A DNA stretch of 64,000 nucleotides, taken from positions 1 to 64,000 of the forward strand of contig NZ_BAMZ01000010.1 in NCBI RefSeq assembly GCF_000964225.1, read 5' to 3'. The notes beneath the pieces are model-generated. The model made no database searches. It was not told where the DNA came from and saw nothing but the letters and a program-made list of their open reading frames with translations. Numbering within the stretch: position 1 is the first letter of the stretch; each line of letters opens with the position of its first letter. This document shows positions 45,955-55,297 of this stretch, piece by piece. Made by a program: the position numbers and the translations under genes. The DNA comes from Acetobacter syzygii. Its GTDB lineage: Bacteria; Pseudomonadota; Alphaproteobacteria; Acetobacterales; Acetobacteraceae.

Positions 45955-46566
45955 ATGACACAGGCAACCTTGCAGACCCTTGTGGTTATCAATGTTATGT
46001 TAACGCTTGTGCTGTTGGCCGCCTTTATTGTGGCATACCGCATGGTGTTGAGAATACGCAGGCTTTTTCAGGAAATTGCACCCGTGGGTGCGCTGACCAA
46101 TGCCCGTGGCCCCCAGCCGGGAGATACCTGCCCCGCTCAGCCGTTTGCCACGCTGGATGGGCGCACTCTGGAACTGGCTGGTGGCGCCATGCCCCGCCTG
46201 CTGCTGTTTGTTTCCTCATCCTGCCCCATTTCTCGTAAGGTTATTCCCATTGCGCGTAATTTTTGCGCCAAGGAGCAACTGGAGCTGGTGCTGGCCGGGG
46301 ATGATGATCTGGTGGTGCAAACCCACTTTGCCCAGCAGACGGGCACATCGCCTGCTCTGTTTGTGAACGACCCTGCACTGGGCCGTGCGCTGGAGGTGGA
46401 TAAGCTGCCTGCGGCCTTCCTGCTTGACCAGCAGGGCGTGCTGATCGCGCGTGGGCTTGTAAATAACCGCGAACATCTGGAAAGTCTGCTGAACGCGTGG
46501 GAGAGCGGGTTTAACACGGTGCAGGCCTACATTAACCACACCCGTAAGCAGAACCGCCCAGGCTGA
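45955..46566 (+). CDS. Second MauD-like thioredoxin-fold protein with a Cys-Pro-Ile-Ser motif
   Basis: A 203-residue membrane-anchored protein: N-terminal transmembrane helix (VVINVMLTLVLLAAFIVAY), then a thioredoxin/AhpC-like domain with QPGDTCPAQPFATLDGRTLEL. It resembles the MauD at 42710 in length and order, including DKLPAAFLLDQQGVLIARGLVNNREHLESLL at its end (compare NRMPSVVVLDERGTILAKDLVNTRRQIEGVL). The redox motif here reads SSSCPISRK, so the resolving Cys of CPVC is Ser. Such a mono-thiol form could act as an isomerase, a mixed-disulfide trap or a chaperone. GGAG 7 bases before ATG 45955 fixes the start. Confidence 0.82.
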   Translation: MTQATLQTLVVINVMLTLVLLAAFIVAYRMVLRIRRLFQEIAPVGALTNARGPQPGDTCPAQPFATLDGRTLELAGGAMPRLLLFVSSSCPISRKVIPIARNFCAKEQLELVLAGDDDLVVQTHFAQQTGTSPALFVNDPALGRALEVDKLPAAFLLDQQGVLIARGLVNNREHLESLLNAWESGFNTVQAYINHTRKQNRPG

Positions 46567-46762
46567 CGCGGTTTTTATGTGCCCTCCCTGCTGCCTTGGG
46601 GTGGGGGGGGGCGGTGTGTGGCAGTTAGCCCACGCACCATGCGTTATGGGCTTACCTGATCCTGTCTTGTGGATGACGGAACCTTCATGCACACAATGGC
46701 GTTGAGGTTAATCTGTGCGGGGAACTTGCACGGGTCCATCCATAATCAAGGAGAAATCAGGC

Positions 46763-47599
46763 GTGAGCATTCCTGAACTAACCCTGAACGATGGCCGGAG
46801 CTTTCCACTTATAGCTTTTGGTACATATAAACTTAACGGCGCAGCAGGCGTGCAGGGCATGGTGAGCGCGCTGGACGTAGGTTACCGGGCGCTCGATAGT
46901 GCTTTTAATTACGAAAACGAAGGTGCCGTGGGCGAGGCCGTGCGCAAAAGTGGACGCAAGCGCGAGGAGCTGAACATTGCCTCCAAACTGCCCGGCCGCC
47001 ACCATAAGTATGACGAAGCCTTGGCCTGTATTGAGGAATCCCTCTACCGTGCAGGGCTGGAATATTATGATCTGTATTTTATCCACTGGCCCAATCCCAA
47101 ACAGGGGCTTTATGTGGAGGCATGGCAGGCACTGATTGAAGCCAAAAAACGCGGATATGTGCGCACCATTGCCGTCTGTAACTTTCTGGCCGAGCATCTG
47201 GACAAGCTGAATAACGAGACAGGCGTGCTGCCTGCCATTAACCAGATCGAACTTTCGCCTTACTTCCCGCAGGATGATATGCGGGCTTACCACCAAAAAC
47301 ACGGCATTGTGACCGAAGGTTGGAGCCCGATTGGCCGGGGCGGCAAAATTCTGTCGGATCCGTTGATCGGGGGCATTGCCAGCCGCCTTGGCAAAACACC
47401 GGCACAGGTTGTGCTGCGCTGGCATGTGCAGGTCGGGTCTGTGCCTATTCCCAAGGCATCTCACCGCGAGCGGCAGTTGGAAAACATGTCCGTGTTCGAC
47501 TTTGAACTTACCGAACAGGATATGAAGGATATTGCCACACTGGCCCGCCCGGACGGGCGCTCCTTTGGGCAGGACCCGGCGACGTACGAAGAGTTCTAA
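46763..47599 (+). CDS. Aldo/keto reductase
   Basis: A 278-residue NADPH-dependent reductase of the AKR3/AKR5-like bacterial group (2,5-diketo-gluconate-reductase relatives). The catalytic tetrad is intact: Asp and Tyr in LDSAFNYENEG, Lys in IASKLPGR and His in FIHWPNP. EGWSPIGRGG and the cofactor segment VPIPKASHRERQLEN are typical. It could reduce aldehydes made by amine oxidation. GTG 46763 is the likely start, with AAGGAG 9 bases upstream; the frame is open to 46715. The LysR gene follows after 12 bases. Confidence 0.9.
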   Translation: MSIPELTLNDGRSFPLIAFGTYKLNGAAGVQGMVSALDVGYRALDSAFNYENEGAVGEAVRKSGRKREELNIASKLPGRHHKYDEALACIEESLYRAGLEYYDLYFIHWPNPKQGLYVEAWQALIEAKKRGYVRTIAVCNFLAEHLDKLNNETGVLPAINQIELSPYFPQDDMRAYHQKHGIVTEGWSPIGRGGKILSDPLIGGIASRLGKTPAQVVLRWHVQVGSVPIPKASHRERQLENMSVFDFELTEQDMKDIATLARPDGRSFGQDPATYEEF

Positions 47600-47611
47600 G
47601 GGGTTTGAGGC

Positions 47612-48475
47612 ATGGATAGCCTCAGACTTGCGCAGCTTCGCTTTTTTTGCGCAGTTATGGAGGAGGGGTCGGTTGTTGCCGCATCCCGCCGCCTTAACTG
47701 CGTTGCCTCCAACGTAACCGCGCGTTTGCGGGAACTGGAGCTGATTGTGCAGCAGCCCTTGTTCCTGCGGGAAAAAGGGCGGTTGATTGAAACACCAGCA
47801 GGGCGTGCTTTTTACGATCAGGCGCGTGAGGTCGTGCACAAAGCCTCGGCACTGGAGCATTTTTTTCAACCCGATGTGCCGCGTGGTGTTATCAGGCTTG
47901 GCGCGCTGGATGTGGCGTTGCAGCATTTTCTGCCCCAGCGGCTTCCGGCTTTTATGCACGATTGCCCGGATGTGGTGCTGCATGTGCTCAAACGTGCCAG
48001 CTACACGCTGGAGCATATGCTGGTCGAGCGAGAGATTGATCTGGCCCTGACCGATGGCCCGATTGAACACCCCTTATTGGAAAGTCGTCTGGTTTTTACC
48101 GAACATCTCCGGCTTGTTGTGCCAGATTACGTGCAAACATTGCAGGCAATCGACTGGGCCAGAACGGATGTGCTGGTATTCAATACCGACTGTTATTACC
48201 GCAGTGTGTTTGAAAGCTGGATGCAAAACAATGGTGTTGCGCCACGGCGTATCCAGACCATTGAGTCCTACCCTGTTATTTTTGCCTGCGTGCGCGCAGG
48301 TCTGGGTGTGTGCTGTTGCCCGGATGTTATGTTGCCTCAAAATCCCGCACCGGGTTTGCAAGTTATGACCCCGCCAGACCTCCCCGTCGCACCCGTGTAC
48401 AGCGTATGGCGGCGCGCGGGTGCAGACCCTTTGCTTATGCGGTTTGTGGAGCACCTTGGTGCATCCGGTTTGTAG
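47612..48475 (+). CDS. LysR-family transcriptional regulator
   Basis: A 287-residue LysR protein: helix-turn-helix in EEGSVVAASRRLNCVASNVT followed by ARLRELE, then an effector domain. The opening MDSLRLAQLRFFCAVMEEGS and RGVIRLGALDVALQHFLPQ are like the PtxR/GltC-type regulators. It stands between the aldo/keto reductase gene and the aldehyde dehydrogenase gene, in the same direction, and is a natural candidate to regulate either. The 100-base gap before the aldehyde dehydrogenase could hold its operator. A Cys-rich patch (VCCCPDV) near residue 235 is unusual. Confidence 0.88.
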   Translation: MDSLRLAQLRFFCAVMEEGSVVAASRRLNCVASNVTARLRELELIVQQPLFLREKGRLIETPAGRAFYDQAREVVHKASALEHFFQPDVPRGVIRLGALDVALQHFLPQRLPAFMHDCPDVVLHVLKRASYTLEHMLVEREIDLALTDGPIEHPLLESRLVFTEHLRLVVPDYVQTLQAIDWARTDVLVFNTDCYYRSVFESWMQNNGVAPRRIQTIESYPVIFACVRAGLGVCCCPDVMLPQNPAPGLQVMTPPDLPVAPVYSVWRRAGADPLLMRFVEHLGASGL

Positions 48476-48575
48476 GCCTGTTCATTTTTTGTGTGGTCGT
48501 GGCTCGCATATCATTACTTTTCCATCGCTATATTTTCCCTGATAATCAGCCCACAAAAAAGAGGATACTTTAAAA

Positions 48576-50021
48576 ATGTCTTTGAAAAAACATGATCTGT
48601 TCATAAACGGCCAGTGGGTTAAACCTGAGTCTGGCCAGTATGTGACCATTAAAAATCCGGCTAATGGTGCGGAGGTAGCCGCCGTTGCCAAAGGCAATGC
48701 ACAGGATGTGGACAAGGCGGTAGCCCTTGCGCACAAAGCTTTTGGTCCGTGGAGCCGTAAAACGGCAAGTGCCCGGGCCGACTACCTGTATGCGCTGGAA
48801 AAACTGCTTGTGCGCGACAAGGAAAAGCTGGCCGCGATTATTACATCCGAAATGGGTAAACCCATTACCGAAGCGCGGGTGGAGGTGGATTTTGCCGCAG
48901 GCCTTATGCGCTTTGCAGCAGAAAATACACGCCGCATCCAAGGCGAGATTATTCCGGGCGAGCGGGAGGGAGAGAAAATTCTGATCGACCGGGTGCCCCA
49001 TGGCGTTGTGGGGGGGATTGCTGCGTGGAATTTTCCGCTCGCATTATGTGCGCGCAAAATTGCCCCGGCATTGGCTGCGGGGAATACCATTGTTGTTAAA
49101 CCACACGAACTAAGCCCGCTTTCTGGTCTGGCACTGGCAGCTCTGGCGCAGGAAGCCGGATTGCCAGAAGGGGTATTGAACGTGATTACGGGCGATGGCC
49201 CCGATGTTGGTGTGCCGCTGGTTGCCCACAGGAATGTACCGCTTATTACCATGACCGGTTCTACGCCCGCAGGTAAAAAAATTATGGCTGCTGCTGCCGA
49301 ACATCTTAAGGAAGTGCGGCTGGAGCTGGGCGGTAAGGCACCGTTTATTGTTATGGAGGATGCAGATATTGAGGCTGCGGTTGAGGCCGCGGTGACTGCA
49401 CGCTTTTTTAACTGCGGTCAGGTCTGCACATCCAACGAACGGACTTATGTGCATGAGGCCGTATATGAGCGTTTTGCTAAAAGCCTGCGTGCCAAAGTGG
49501 AAAAGCTGAAAGTGGGCAATCCCATGGACGATGGAACGGACATGGGGCCAAAGGTCAGTCTGGCAGAGTTGGAAAAAGTGGATGCCATGGTGCACAAAGC
49601 CGTTGCACAAGGCGCAAAGCTGGAACTGGGTGGGCACAGGCTGACGGGTGGCCTGTATGACCATGGCACGTATTATGCGCCAACCCTGCTCAGCCATGTG
49701 ACGCATGATATGGATATTGTGCAGAACGAGGTTTTTGGCCCCGTGTTATCCCTGCTTAAAGTGCGCGACTTTGACGAAGCACTTAAACTGGCAAACGAGA
49801 GCGCGTATGGCCTGTCGGCTTACCTGTTCACCAAAGATCTGGGCCGGGTGCTGCGTATGACGCGGGAACTGGAATTTGGGGAAGTGTATGTTAACCGTGG
49901 CGCAGGGGAAGAACCGCAGGGCTTCCACCACGGTTACAAGAACAGTGGTCTTGGCGGGGAAGATGGGCAGCACGGGCTGGAAGCCTATGTGCAGACCAAG
50001 ACCATTTACCTGAATGCCTGA
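48576..50021 (+). CDS. NAD(P)+-dependent aldehyde dehydrogenase (AldA-like)
   Basis: Oxidises aldehydes to carboxylic acids in the cytoplasm. The 481-residue protein has all landmarks: AAWNFPLALCARKIAPALA, the nucleotide segment MTGSTPAGKKIM, the general base Glu in LELGGKAPF and the catalytic Cys in FFNCGQVCTSNER (about residue 283). EVFGPVLSLLKV follows near the C-terminus. It is closest in feel to E. coli AldA (lactaldehyde/glycolaldehyde dehydrogenase). As it stands downstream of the amine dehydrogenase region, it may consume the aldehyde formed there. The start has a modest AGAGGA ribosome-binding site. Confidence 0.93.
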   Translation: MSLKKHDLFINGQWVKPESGQYVTIKNPANGAEVAAVAKGNAQDVDKAVALAHKAFGPWSRKTASARADYLYALEKLLVRDKEKLAAIITSEMGKPITEARVEVDFAAGLMRFAAENTRRIQGEIIPGEREGEKILIDRVPHGVVGGIAAWNFPLALCARKIAPALAAGNTIVVKPHELSPLSGLALAALAQEAGLPEGVLNVITGDGPDVGVPLVAHRNVPLITMTGSTPAGKKIMAAAAEHLKEVRLELGGKAPFIVMEDADIEAAVEAAVTARFFNCGQVCTSNERTYVHEAVYERFAKSLRAKVEKLKVGNPMDDGTDMGPKVSLAELEKVDAMVHKAVAQGAKLELGGHRLTGGLYDHGTYYAPTLLSHVTHDMDIVQNEVFGPVLSLLKVRDFDEALKLANESAYGLSAYLFTKDLGRVLRMTRELEFGEVYVNRGAGEEPQGFHHGYKNSGLGGEDGQHGLEAYVQTKTIYLNA

Positions 50022-50056
50022 TACGGCGGTTAACGCCGGTAACCAAGGTTTTATGG

Positions 50057-50095
50057 CAGGCTGCGGGGCGTTATGGCTCCGCAGCCTGTTTTTTG
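50057..50095 (+). terminator. Rho-independent terminator of the aldehyde dehydrogenase gene
   Basis: A 10-bp stem (caggctgcgg/ccgcagcctg) with a 12-base loop and a run of six T residues, 35 bases after the stop codon. Confidence 0.9.
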
Positions 50096-50122
50096 TGGGG
50101 TGCATTTTGCCGCCCCATTGCG

Positions 50123-51388
50123 TTAGGGAGCCTGTTTGGCGTCCCGCACAGCCTGTTCCATGTTATGGGGCGTGGCTGTGGTAAAGTGGGTCATAACAAA
50201 GCTGGCAATATCGGCCAGATCCCGGTCACTCAGTCCACCCCCGGTAAAATGAGGCATGATCTGCACACCTGTTGCGGTTTGCATACCACTGCCCTGCACC
50301 AGAACCTGCACAAGGTTGCGCCCGTTATCGGCCCCAAGGGAACGTGCGCCCGTTATGGTGCCAAAGCTGGACTGGCGGCCCGTACCATCGGCCGTATGGC
50401 ATCCAGCACAGGCGGAGGCATACAGGCGTGCGCCGCGCGTGGTCTGGGGCAGAGAGCTATCGCCCGCAGGGGGTGTTTTGCGCTCGACCATATCTGCCTC
50501 GGTGCGGAGTGGAGGAATACTCCGCAAATAGACAACCATGGCATGGATATCCTGCGCATTCAGGTAGCGCAGGCTGTGGCCAACAACGTCTGCCATATCC
50601 CCCGATGCTGTGCCGTGGCCATCGGCATGGCCGGTGGATAGGTACTGCGCCAGATCCTGGTCGCTCCATGCGCCAAGGCCACTCAGCTTATCCGATGTCA
50701 GGTTGTAAGCGCGCCAGCCATTAACAGGGCTACCGCCAAGCGTTTTGCTGCTGTCCAACCCGAAGGACAGGGTGCGCGGGGTATGGCAGTCCCCACAGTG
50801 GCCGGGGCCTTCCACAAGGTAGCGACCCCGGTTCCATTCCGCCGATTTGCCCGGATCGTCCGGGTAGGAGGAGGCAGGGCCATTCAGAATATTCCAGAAC
50901 ACCATAAAGCTACGGATCGAAAATGGGAATTTGACCGAATTTTCAGGTGTTTTTTTGGAAGAGGGAGGCAACGTTGCCAGATAAGCCCGTATATCCCTGA
51001 CCTGCGCATCGCTCATGCGGGCGTATGCGGGGTACGGCATGGCGGGGTAAAGATGCTTCCACCCGGGGGATATGCCTTTACGCACGGCATCCACAAACTG
51101 CTGGTCTGTCCATGCCCCAATGCCAGCGGTTTTGTCTGGTGTAATGTTGGGGGCATACATGACCCCGATCCCCGGCAGGTTAAAAGCCCGCCCACCGGCA
51201 TAGGGCGTGCCCCCTTCCTCGGTATGGCAAACCTCGCAGTCTGCTGCGCGGGCCAGATAACGCCCGTTTTCCACGTTGGCCGGTGGGGTTGCTGCATGGG
51301 CGGCGTGGGCTGGAAGGGTGCTGAGGAATGCTACGCCAGCCAGCAGGCCAAACAGTGTGGGAATGCGGTTTTTGCTTATGCCGTGCAT
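50123..51388 (-). CDS. Tri-haem cytochrome c subunit of the membrane-bound aldehyde dehydrogenase
   Basis: A 421-residue exported cytochrome with a signal peptide (ends PAHAAHAA) and three haem-binding motifs: CEVCH (near residue 52), CGDCH (near 200) and CAGCH (near 336). It transfers electrons from the molybdopterin subunit to ubiquinone, as the related cytochromes of acetic acid bacterial alcohol and aldehyde dehydrogenases do. Its ATG overlaps the stop of the large-subunit gene by one base (TAATG), so translation is coupled. It is the last gene of the three-gene unit, convergent with the NAD-type aldehyde dehydrogenase. Confidence 0.9.
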   Translation of the reverse strand: MHGISKNRIPTLFGLLAGVAFLSTLPAHAAHAATPPANVENGRYLARAADCEVCHTEEGGTPYAGGRAFNLPGIGVMYAPNITPDKTAGIGAWTDQQFVDAVRKGISPGWKHLYPAMPYPAYARMSDAQVRDIRAYLATLPPSSKKTPENSVKFPFSIRSFMVFWNILNGPASSYPDDPGKSAEWNRGRYLVEGPGHCGDCHTPRTLSFGLDSSKTLGGSPVNGWRAYNLTSDKLSGLGAWSDQDLAQYLSTGHADGHGTASGDMADVVGHSLRYLNAQDIHAMVVYLRSIPPLRTEADMVERKTPPAGDSSLPQTTRGARLYASACAGCHTADGTGRQSSFGTITGARSLGADNGRNLVQVLVQGSGMQTATGVQIMPHFTGGGLSDRDLADIASFVMTHFTTATPHNMEQAVRDAKQAP

Positions 51389-53586
51389 TAGCCGTGCTCC
51401 TTGCCATCGGCCGCATTGTTGCGCGGGGAGAGCAGCGGTAAGGTGCGGAAGCGCCGCCCTTGTGCTGCGGCCATGGCGTTGGCCAGAACGGGGGCTGCGG
51501 CTGCGGTGCCCACCTCGCCAATGCCACCGGGGTCTTCCGCACTGGGCATGAGCAGCACATCAATTTTACGGGGTGCTTCGTTCATGCGCATGATGCGCCA
51601 TGTGTTAAAGTTGTTCTGCTGCACCCGCCCGCCTTCGAGCGTGATTTCGTTATACAGTGCCGCACTAAAGCCAAAGATCAGCCCGCCTTCGATCTGGGAT
51701 ATGACCTGATCGGGGTTAAGCACGCGCCCGCAATCCACCACGGCCGTAACACGGTGGATAATAACGTTGTCAGGCTCGGGCATTTCCACTTCCGCAATGC
51801 TGGCCATGTAGGAGCCAAAGGCAAACTGCACGGCCACACCCCGCGCGCGGCCGGGGGGGAGAGGGGTGTTCCAGCCTGCGGCCTGTGCCACCTTGTCCAG
51901 CACAGCCAGTGCGCGTGGGTTATGGGCCAGCATGGCTCGCCTGTAAGCTACCGGGTCCACGCCCGCGCGGTGGGCCAGTTCGTCAATAAACCCTTCCACC
52001 ACAAACAGGCCACGGGTGCCGCCAACGCCACGCCACCATGCGGTTGTAATACCGGGGGCTTCCCGCCGTGCAAATTCCAGCCGGTAAGCCGGGTAGCTGT
52101 AGGGCGTAATCACGGTGGCGACCGAAAGGTCCTCGTCATACCCATCCTTGGTCAGCTCGGCGGGGTCCCAGCGTGCCACCACGGCGGGGCCGACTATGCG
52201 GTGGGTCAGGGCGGTTATGTAGCCCTTGTCATCCAGTGCCGCAGTCATCTGGTCCACATAGGCGGGGCGGTAGCGGTCGCGCGTCAGATCTTCCTCCCGG
52301 CTCCAGATGATTTTGAGCGGGTAGGGCACCTGGCGTGCAAACTGTACGCACTGGGTAACGTATTCATGCTCCAGCCTGCGGCCAAAGCCTCCGCCAATAT
52401 ACTGGCAGTGTATGGCTATTTTATCTTTGGGCAGGCCGGTCAGTTCGGCAGCGGTATCCAGCGCCCGGTCGGCAATCTGGGTGCCAGTCCATACGTCGCA
52501 CCCATCGGGGCGGACATGGGCTGTGCAGTTTATGGGCTCCATAGGAGCATGGGCCAGCAGTGGCTGCTGGTAGGTGGCCGTGTGTGTGGCGTGGGCACGG
52601 GCAATAACGCCTGGTGCATCTGCCTTGGTGTTGGCAACAATGGCCGGACCACTCAACCCCTGATGGAGCTGGTCGTAAATGGTCTGGGTGGTTACATGGG
52701 CATTGGGGCCATTATGCCACTGGGGCTTAAGGGCGCGCAGGCCTTTGCGGGCCGCCCAGTAGTGGTCAGCAACAACACAGACGGTATTATTCTGTTCGTT
52801 GACCAGCACAGCCTGCACACCGCGTATGGCAAGGGCTGCCTGCCTGTCCATCCCTGCGAGTGTGCCACCTTCCACCGGGCAGGCGGCAACGGTGCCAATT
52901 TTTTGGCCCGGAACCTGCACATCCATGCCAAAAACCGCGCGACCCTGCACTTTTATGGTGCTGTCTATGCGGTGTTGGGAATGGCCGAGCAGCGTATAGG
53001 TTGCAGGGTCTTTAAGAGGTGGGTTTTTGGGTATGGGCAGTGCCGCAGCCTGCGCTGCAACCGCACCAAACGGCAGGGTGCGGCCAGTTGGCACATGGGT
53101 AATGATGGCGGAGCGGGTTGAACATTCTTCCGGTTTGGCCTGCCAGTGTGTGGCTGCGGCCTGCACCAACATGCTGCGCGCAGCAGCCCCGGCCTGACGG
53201 AGCGGGAGCCATTCGGTCATGACCGAGGTGGACCCGCCCGTAATTTCGGCCCCGGCTCCGGGGGGAGCGGCCTCAATATCCACCTGAGCCATGTCTATGC
53301 CCAGTTCTTCGGCAATAAGCATGACGGAGGATGTGTAAATACCCTGACCCATTTCCACATTGGGCAGAATAAGGGTTATGCGGTTGTCTGCCGCAATGCG
53401 GATATAGGCGTTGGGGGCAAAAGCTCCTTGTGCGCCTTCAACCAGCATACCCTGTTGTGGGCGTGGGGCGGCCTGTGCACGGCCACGGGGCGTGGGCCAG
53501 AGCGTTGCCAGTAGCAGGGCTCCTCCGGCTCCCAGAATGTGCCGTCGGGTTGGTGGGGCGGATGGGGTGCGTGGCGGTGTGGTCAT
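51388..53586 (-). CDS. Molybdopterin subunit of an aldehyde dehydrogenase / isoquinoline-oxidoreductase-type enzyme
   Basis: The 732-residue catalytic subunit of the xanthine oxidase superfamily, IorB-like subgroup. A twin-arginine signal ([18 protein letters not shown]) sends it folded to the periplasm. Molybdenum-cofactor contacts are visible in [14 protein letters not shown] and [14 protein letters not shown], and the catalytic Glu is in [18 protein letters not shown] near the C-terminus. In acetic acid bacteria this three-subunit layout (with a 2Fe-2S and a cytochrome c subunit) oxidises acetaldehyde to acetate. Relatives act on nicotinate or isoquinoline, so the substrate is inferred. 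ATG 53586 overlaps the small-subunit stop (ATGA). Confidence 0.9.
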   Translation of the reverse strand: MTTPPRTPSAPPTRRHILGAGGALLLATLWPTPRGRAQAAPRPQQGMLVEGAQGAFAPNAYIRIAADNRITLILPNVEMGQGIYTSSVMLIAEELGIDMAQVDIEAAPPGAGAEITGGSTSVMTEWLPLRQAGAAARSMLVQAAATHWQAKPEECSTRSAIITHVPTGRTLPFGAVAAQAAALPIPKNPPLKDPATYTLLGHSQHRIDSTIKVQGRAVFGMDVQVPGQKIGTVAACPVEGGTLAGMDRQAALAIRGVQAVLVNEQNNTVCVVADHYWAARKGLRALKPQWHNGPNAHVTTQTIYDQLHQGLSGPAIVANTKADAPGVIARAHATHTATYQQPLLAHAPMEPINCTAHVRPDGCDVWTGTQIADRALDTAAELTGLPKDKIAIHCQYIGGGFGRRLEHEYVTQCVQFARQVPYPLKIIWSREEDLTRDRYRPAYVDQMTAALDDKGYITALTHRIVGPAVVARWDPAELTKDGYDEDLSVATVITPYSYPAYRLEFARREAPGITTAWWRGVGGTRGLFVVEGFIDELAHRAGVDPVAYRRAMLAHNPRALAVLDKVAQAAGWNTPLPPGRARGVAVQFAFGSYMASIAEVEMPEPDNVIIHRVTAVVDCGRVLNPDQVISQIEGGLIFGFSAALYNEITLEGGRVQQNNFNTWRIMRMNEAPRKIDVLLMPSAEDPGGIGEVGTAAAAPVLANAMAAAQGRRFRTLPLLSPRNNAADGKEHG

Positions 53587-54044
53587 GCCAGTGCTCCCGC
53601 TGCGTGGTGGATGGCGGCGCGGATACGCATATATGTGCCACAACGGCACAGGTTGGCGGACATGGCGCTATCAATCTGCTCATCCGTGGGTTTGGGCGTG
53701 CTGCGGAGCAGGGCAATGGCGGCCATGATCTGCCCGGGCTGGCAGTAACCACACTGCACCACATCCAGCGCAACCCATGCAGCCTGCACGGCATTTGCGA
53801 CCGGGTCCGTGTTGTCCAGCCCTTCCAGCGTGCTAATGCGCCGTTCTCCAATAAGGCCAACGGGCAGGTTGCAGGCTCTTACGGCCTGTCCATCCATATG
53901 GACCGTACAGGCCCCACACTGAGCTATGCCGCAGCCAAATTTGGTGGCGTTCATGCCCAGAACATCGCGTAGGACCCACAGAAGGGGAGTGTCAGGATCG
54001 ACATCCACCTGATGGGGTTGTCCGTTTATGTTCAGGCTTAGCAT
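53583..54044 (-). CDS. 2Fe-2S subunit of the aldehyde dehydrogenase
   Basis: A 153-residue electron-transfer subunit with two 2Fe-2S clusters. The N-terminal plant-ferredoxin-type cluster has Cys spaced C-x4-C-x2-C-x11-C ([17 protein letters not shown] and then RAC). The C-terminal helical cluster has CGYCQPGQ and NLCRCGTY. Without its own signal it would be co-exported with the Tat-dependent large subunit. First gene of the operon; AAGGAG lies 6 bases before ATG 54044. The promoter must lie in the 630-base region upstream. Confidence 0.93.
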   Translation of the reverse strand: MLSLNINGQPHQVDVDPDTPLLWVLRDVLGMNATKFGCGIAQCGACTVHMDGQAVRACNLPVGLIGERRISTLEGLDNTDPVANAVQAAWVALDVVQCGYCQPGQIMAAIALLRSTPKPTDEQIDSAMSANLCRCGTYMRIRAAIHHAAGALA

Positions 54045-54636
54045 GGGGGCTCCTTCTGGCGGGTCGGAGCGCGCAATGTAATAGATTTGATTTGTTTCCG
54101 AAATGGGTGGGAGAGATAAAAAGACCGTATTTTTAAAATTTTAGTTGTATATTCAAGAATATAATGAGGTGAAAAACCATAGTGCGCAAAAGCACCAGCG
54201 CGCGCCGTGTGTGCAGGGTGAGGCCATTTGCTTGGCAGTTTTATGCAGGCAGGTATTGTGCGCATAAACCAGCAGACAGACCCAACGTAGTCGCTCGTTG
54301 CCAGCAAAGGTATTTGCGAACAATGGAACGCTATAGTGGTTTGTTGCCCTGATATGCCTCATTGTTTTCAAAAAAAGCACGGTGCATAAGTTTTGGAGTG
54401 AGGGTTTTGGAAAAATAAAATCTTCAAAACCATAGGGATATGCTTAAAATTTTTAATATGATGAGAATAAATAATATTGGAATGGCATAACAAGGACCAT
54501 GCACATTGCTGCGCGTGTAACCAGTTCATGTCTGGTTGTATCTCAGGAAAGTGGGATTTGCGCGCCTGTTAAGGAGGGCAACAAAGCAGGGTCTAAGAGA
54601 AAAATATTCTTACAGAATATACAATATTTTAAAAGG
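54045..54636. other. AT-rich intergenic region upstream of the aldehyde dehydrogenase operon
   Basis: About 590 bases, clearly richer in A+T than the surroundings, without a family-like gene. Minus-strand promoter elements for the aldehyde dehydrogenase operon are expected within the first 150 bases. A 58-codon frame (ATG 54499 to TAA 54673, AAGGA just upstream) runs into the terminator hairpin at 54637 and is probably chance. Confidence 0.4.
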
Positions 54637-54666
54637 CAGGAAGTAACTTTGAGCGGTTACTTCCTG
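54637..54666 (-). terminator. Hairpin terminator downstream of the frameshifted lipoprotein
   Basis: An 11-bp perfect stem (caggaagtaac/gttacttcctg) with an 8-base loop lies 11 bases after the minus-strand stop codon. On that strand CCTTTTAAAATATT follows. Confidence 0.7.
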
Positions 54667-54677
54667 TTGTAATAACT

Positions 54678-55080
54678 TTAGTTAAGGACGCCGGTCCCTG
54701 TTACAGTCTTGGAGCTGGCCATTGTATGATGGAGCACTTTATTGCCGTCAAAAATAATAGCTAACTGTTTGGAAATCCCGTGGTTTCGTGATCCAAAATA
54801 AGCCATTCCAGGAACAAAGTTGATTCCGTCCACAGAGCTATGAACCATCTCGTACTTCCAGATTTCTTTACCGCTATCCGTATAGTTTACGTTCAGTGGA
54901 TCACCAAACATCTGCTTGACTTGTTCTTTTGTGGTAACGCCATCAATAATTTTTGTATCGACTGTAGCCTGAGTTTCATTTTTTAAGCTTTTATTTACCG
55001 GAGTTGGAGCACGCTACAGTAGCCATAGGCAAAGCCAGCGTCGCCATCATTATAGCAGTCCTAAATTTCATTTTTTCCAT
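54678..55080 (-). pseudogene. Frameshifted small lipoprotein (SmpA/BamE-like)
   Basis: From ATG 55080 (or ATG 55071) the minus strand reads a clean lipoprotein signal peptide (KFRTAIMMATLALPMATVAC) and then stops after a few codons. One base out of frame it continues as APTPVNKSLKNE..., through DGVTTKEQVKQMFGDPL, a typical SmpA/OmlA/BamE-type motif, to a stop at 54678. Inserting one base at the lipobox (for example restoring TGT-GCT) would give an intact protein of about 133 residues. The defect is either a true frameshift or an assembly error. The region is AT-richer than its neighbours. A terminator follows, so the unit was once functional. Confidence 0.75.
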
Positions 55081-55297
55081 TCTTCCAATGTCGTATTAAA
55101 CAAACGTAACCTTCATGCCACAGAGCAATTTTCTTGGAAACCCATACATTTATAACAGCTCATCTTGAGTGTTACGCTTAAGGGTAGGGGTATTTATAAA
55201 GTGTTTCTATGTTTGTGATTTAAATTGTAAACCTAATGGGCTATGGTTTACAAAATTATCAATTTTTCTCATGAAAACAATAACATAACAAGGCGGT

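Noticed and set aside
46600-46620. Long G run between the second MauD-like gene and the aldo/keto reductase
   Set aside because: It lies in a non-coding gap and not in a promoter spacer I can recognise; no reason to call it a switch.
51460-53121. 553-codon frame antisense to the molybdopterin subunit
   Set aside because: Gly/His/Cys-rich shadow in high-G+C DNA; the opposite strand carries the complete enzyme.
54499-54675. 58-codon plus-strand frame with AAGGA before the ATG
   Set aside because: Its last codons form one arm and loop of the terminator for the opposite-strand lipoprotein, and the peptide matches nothing; more likely chance.
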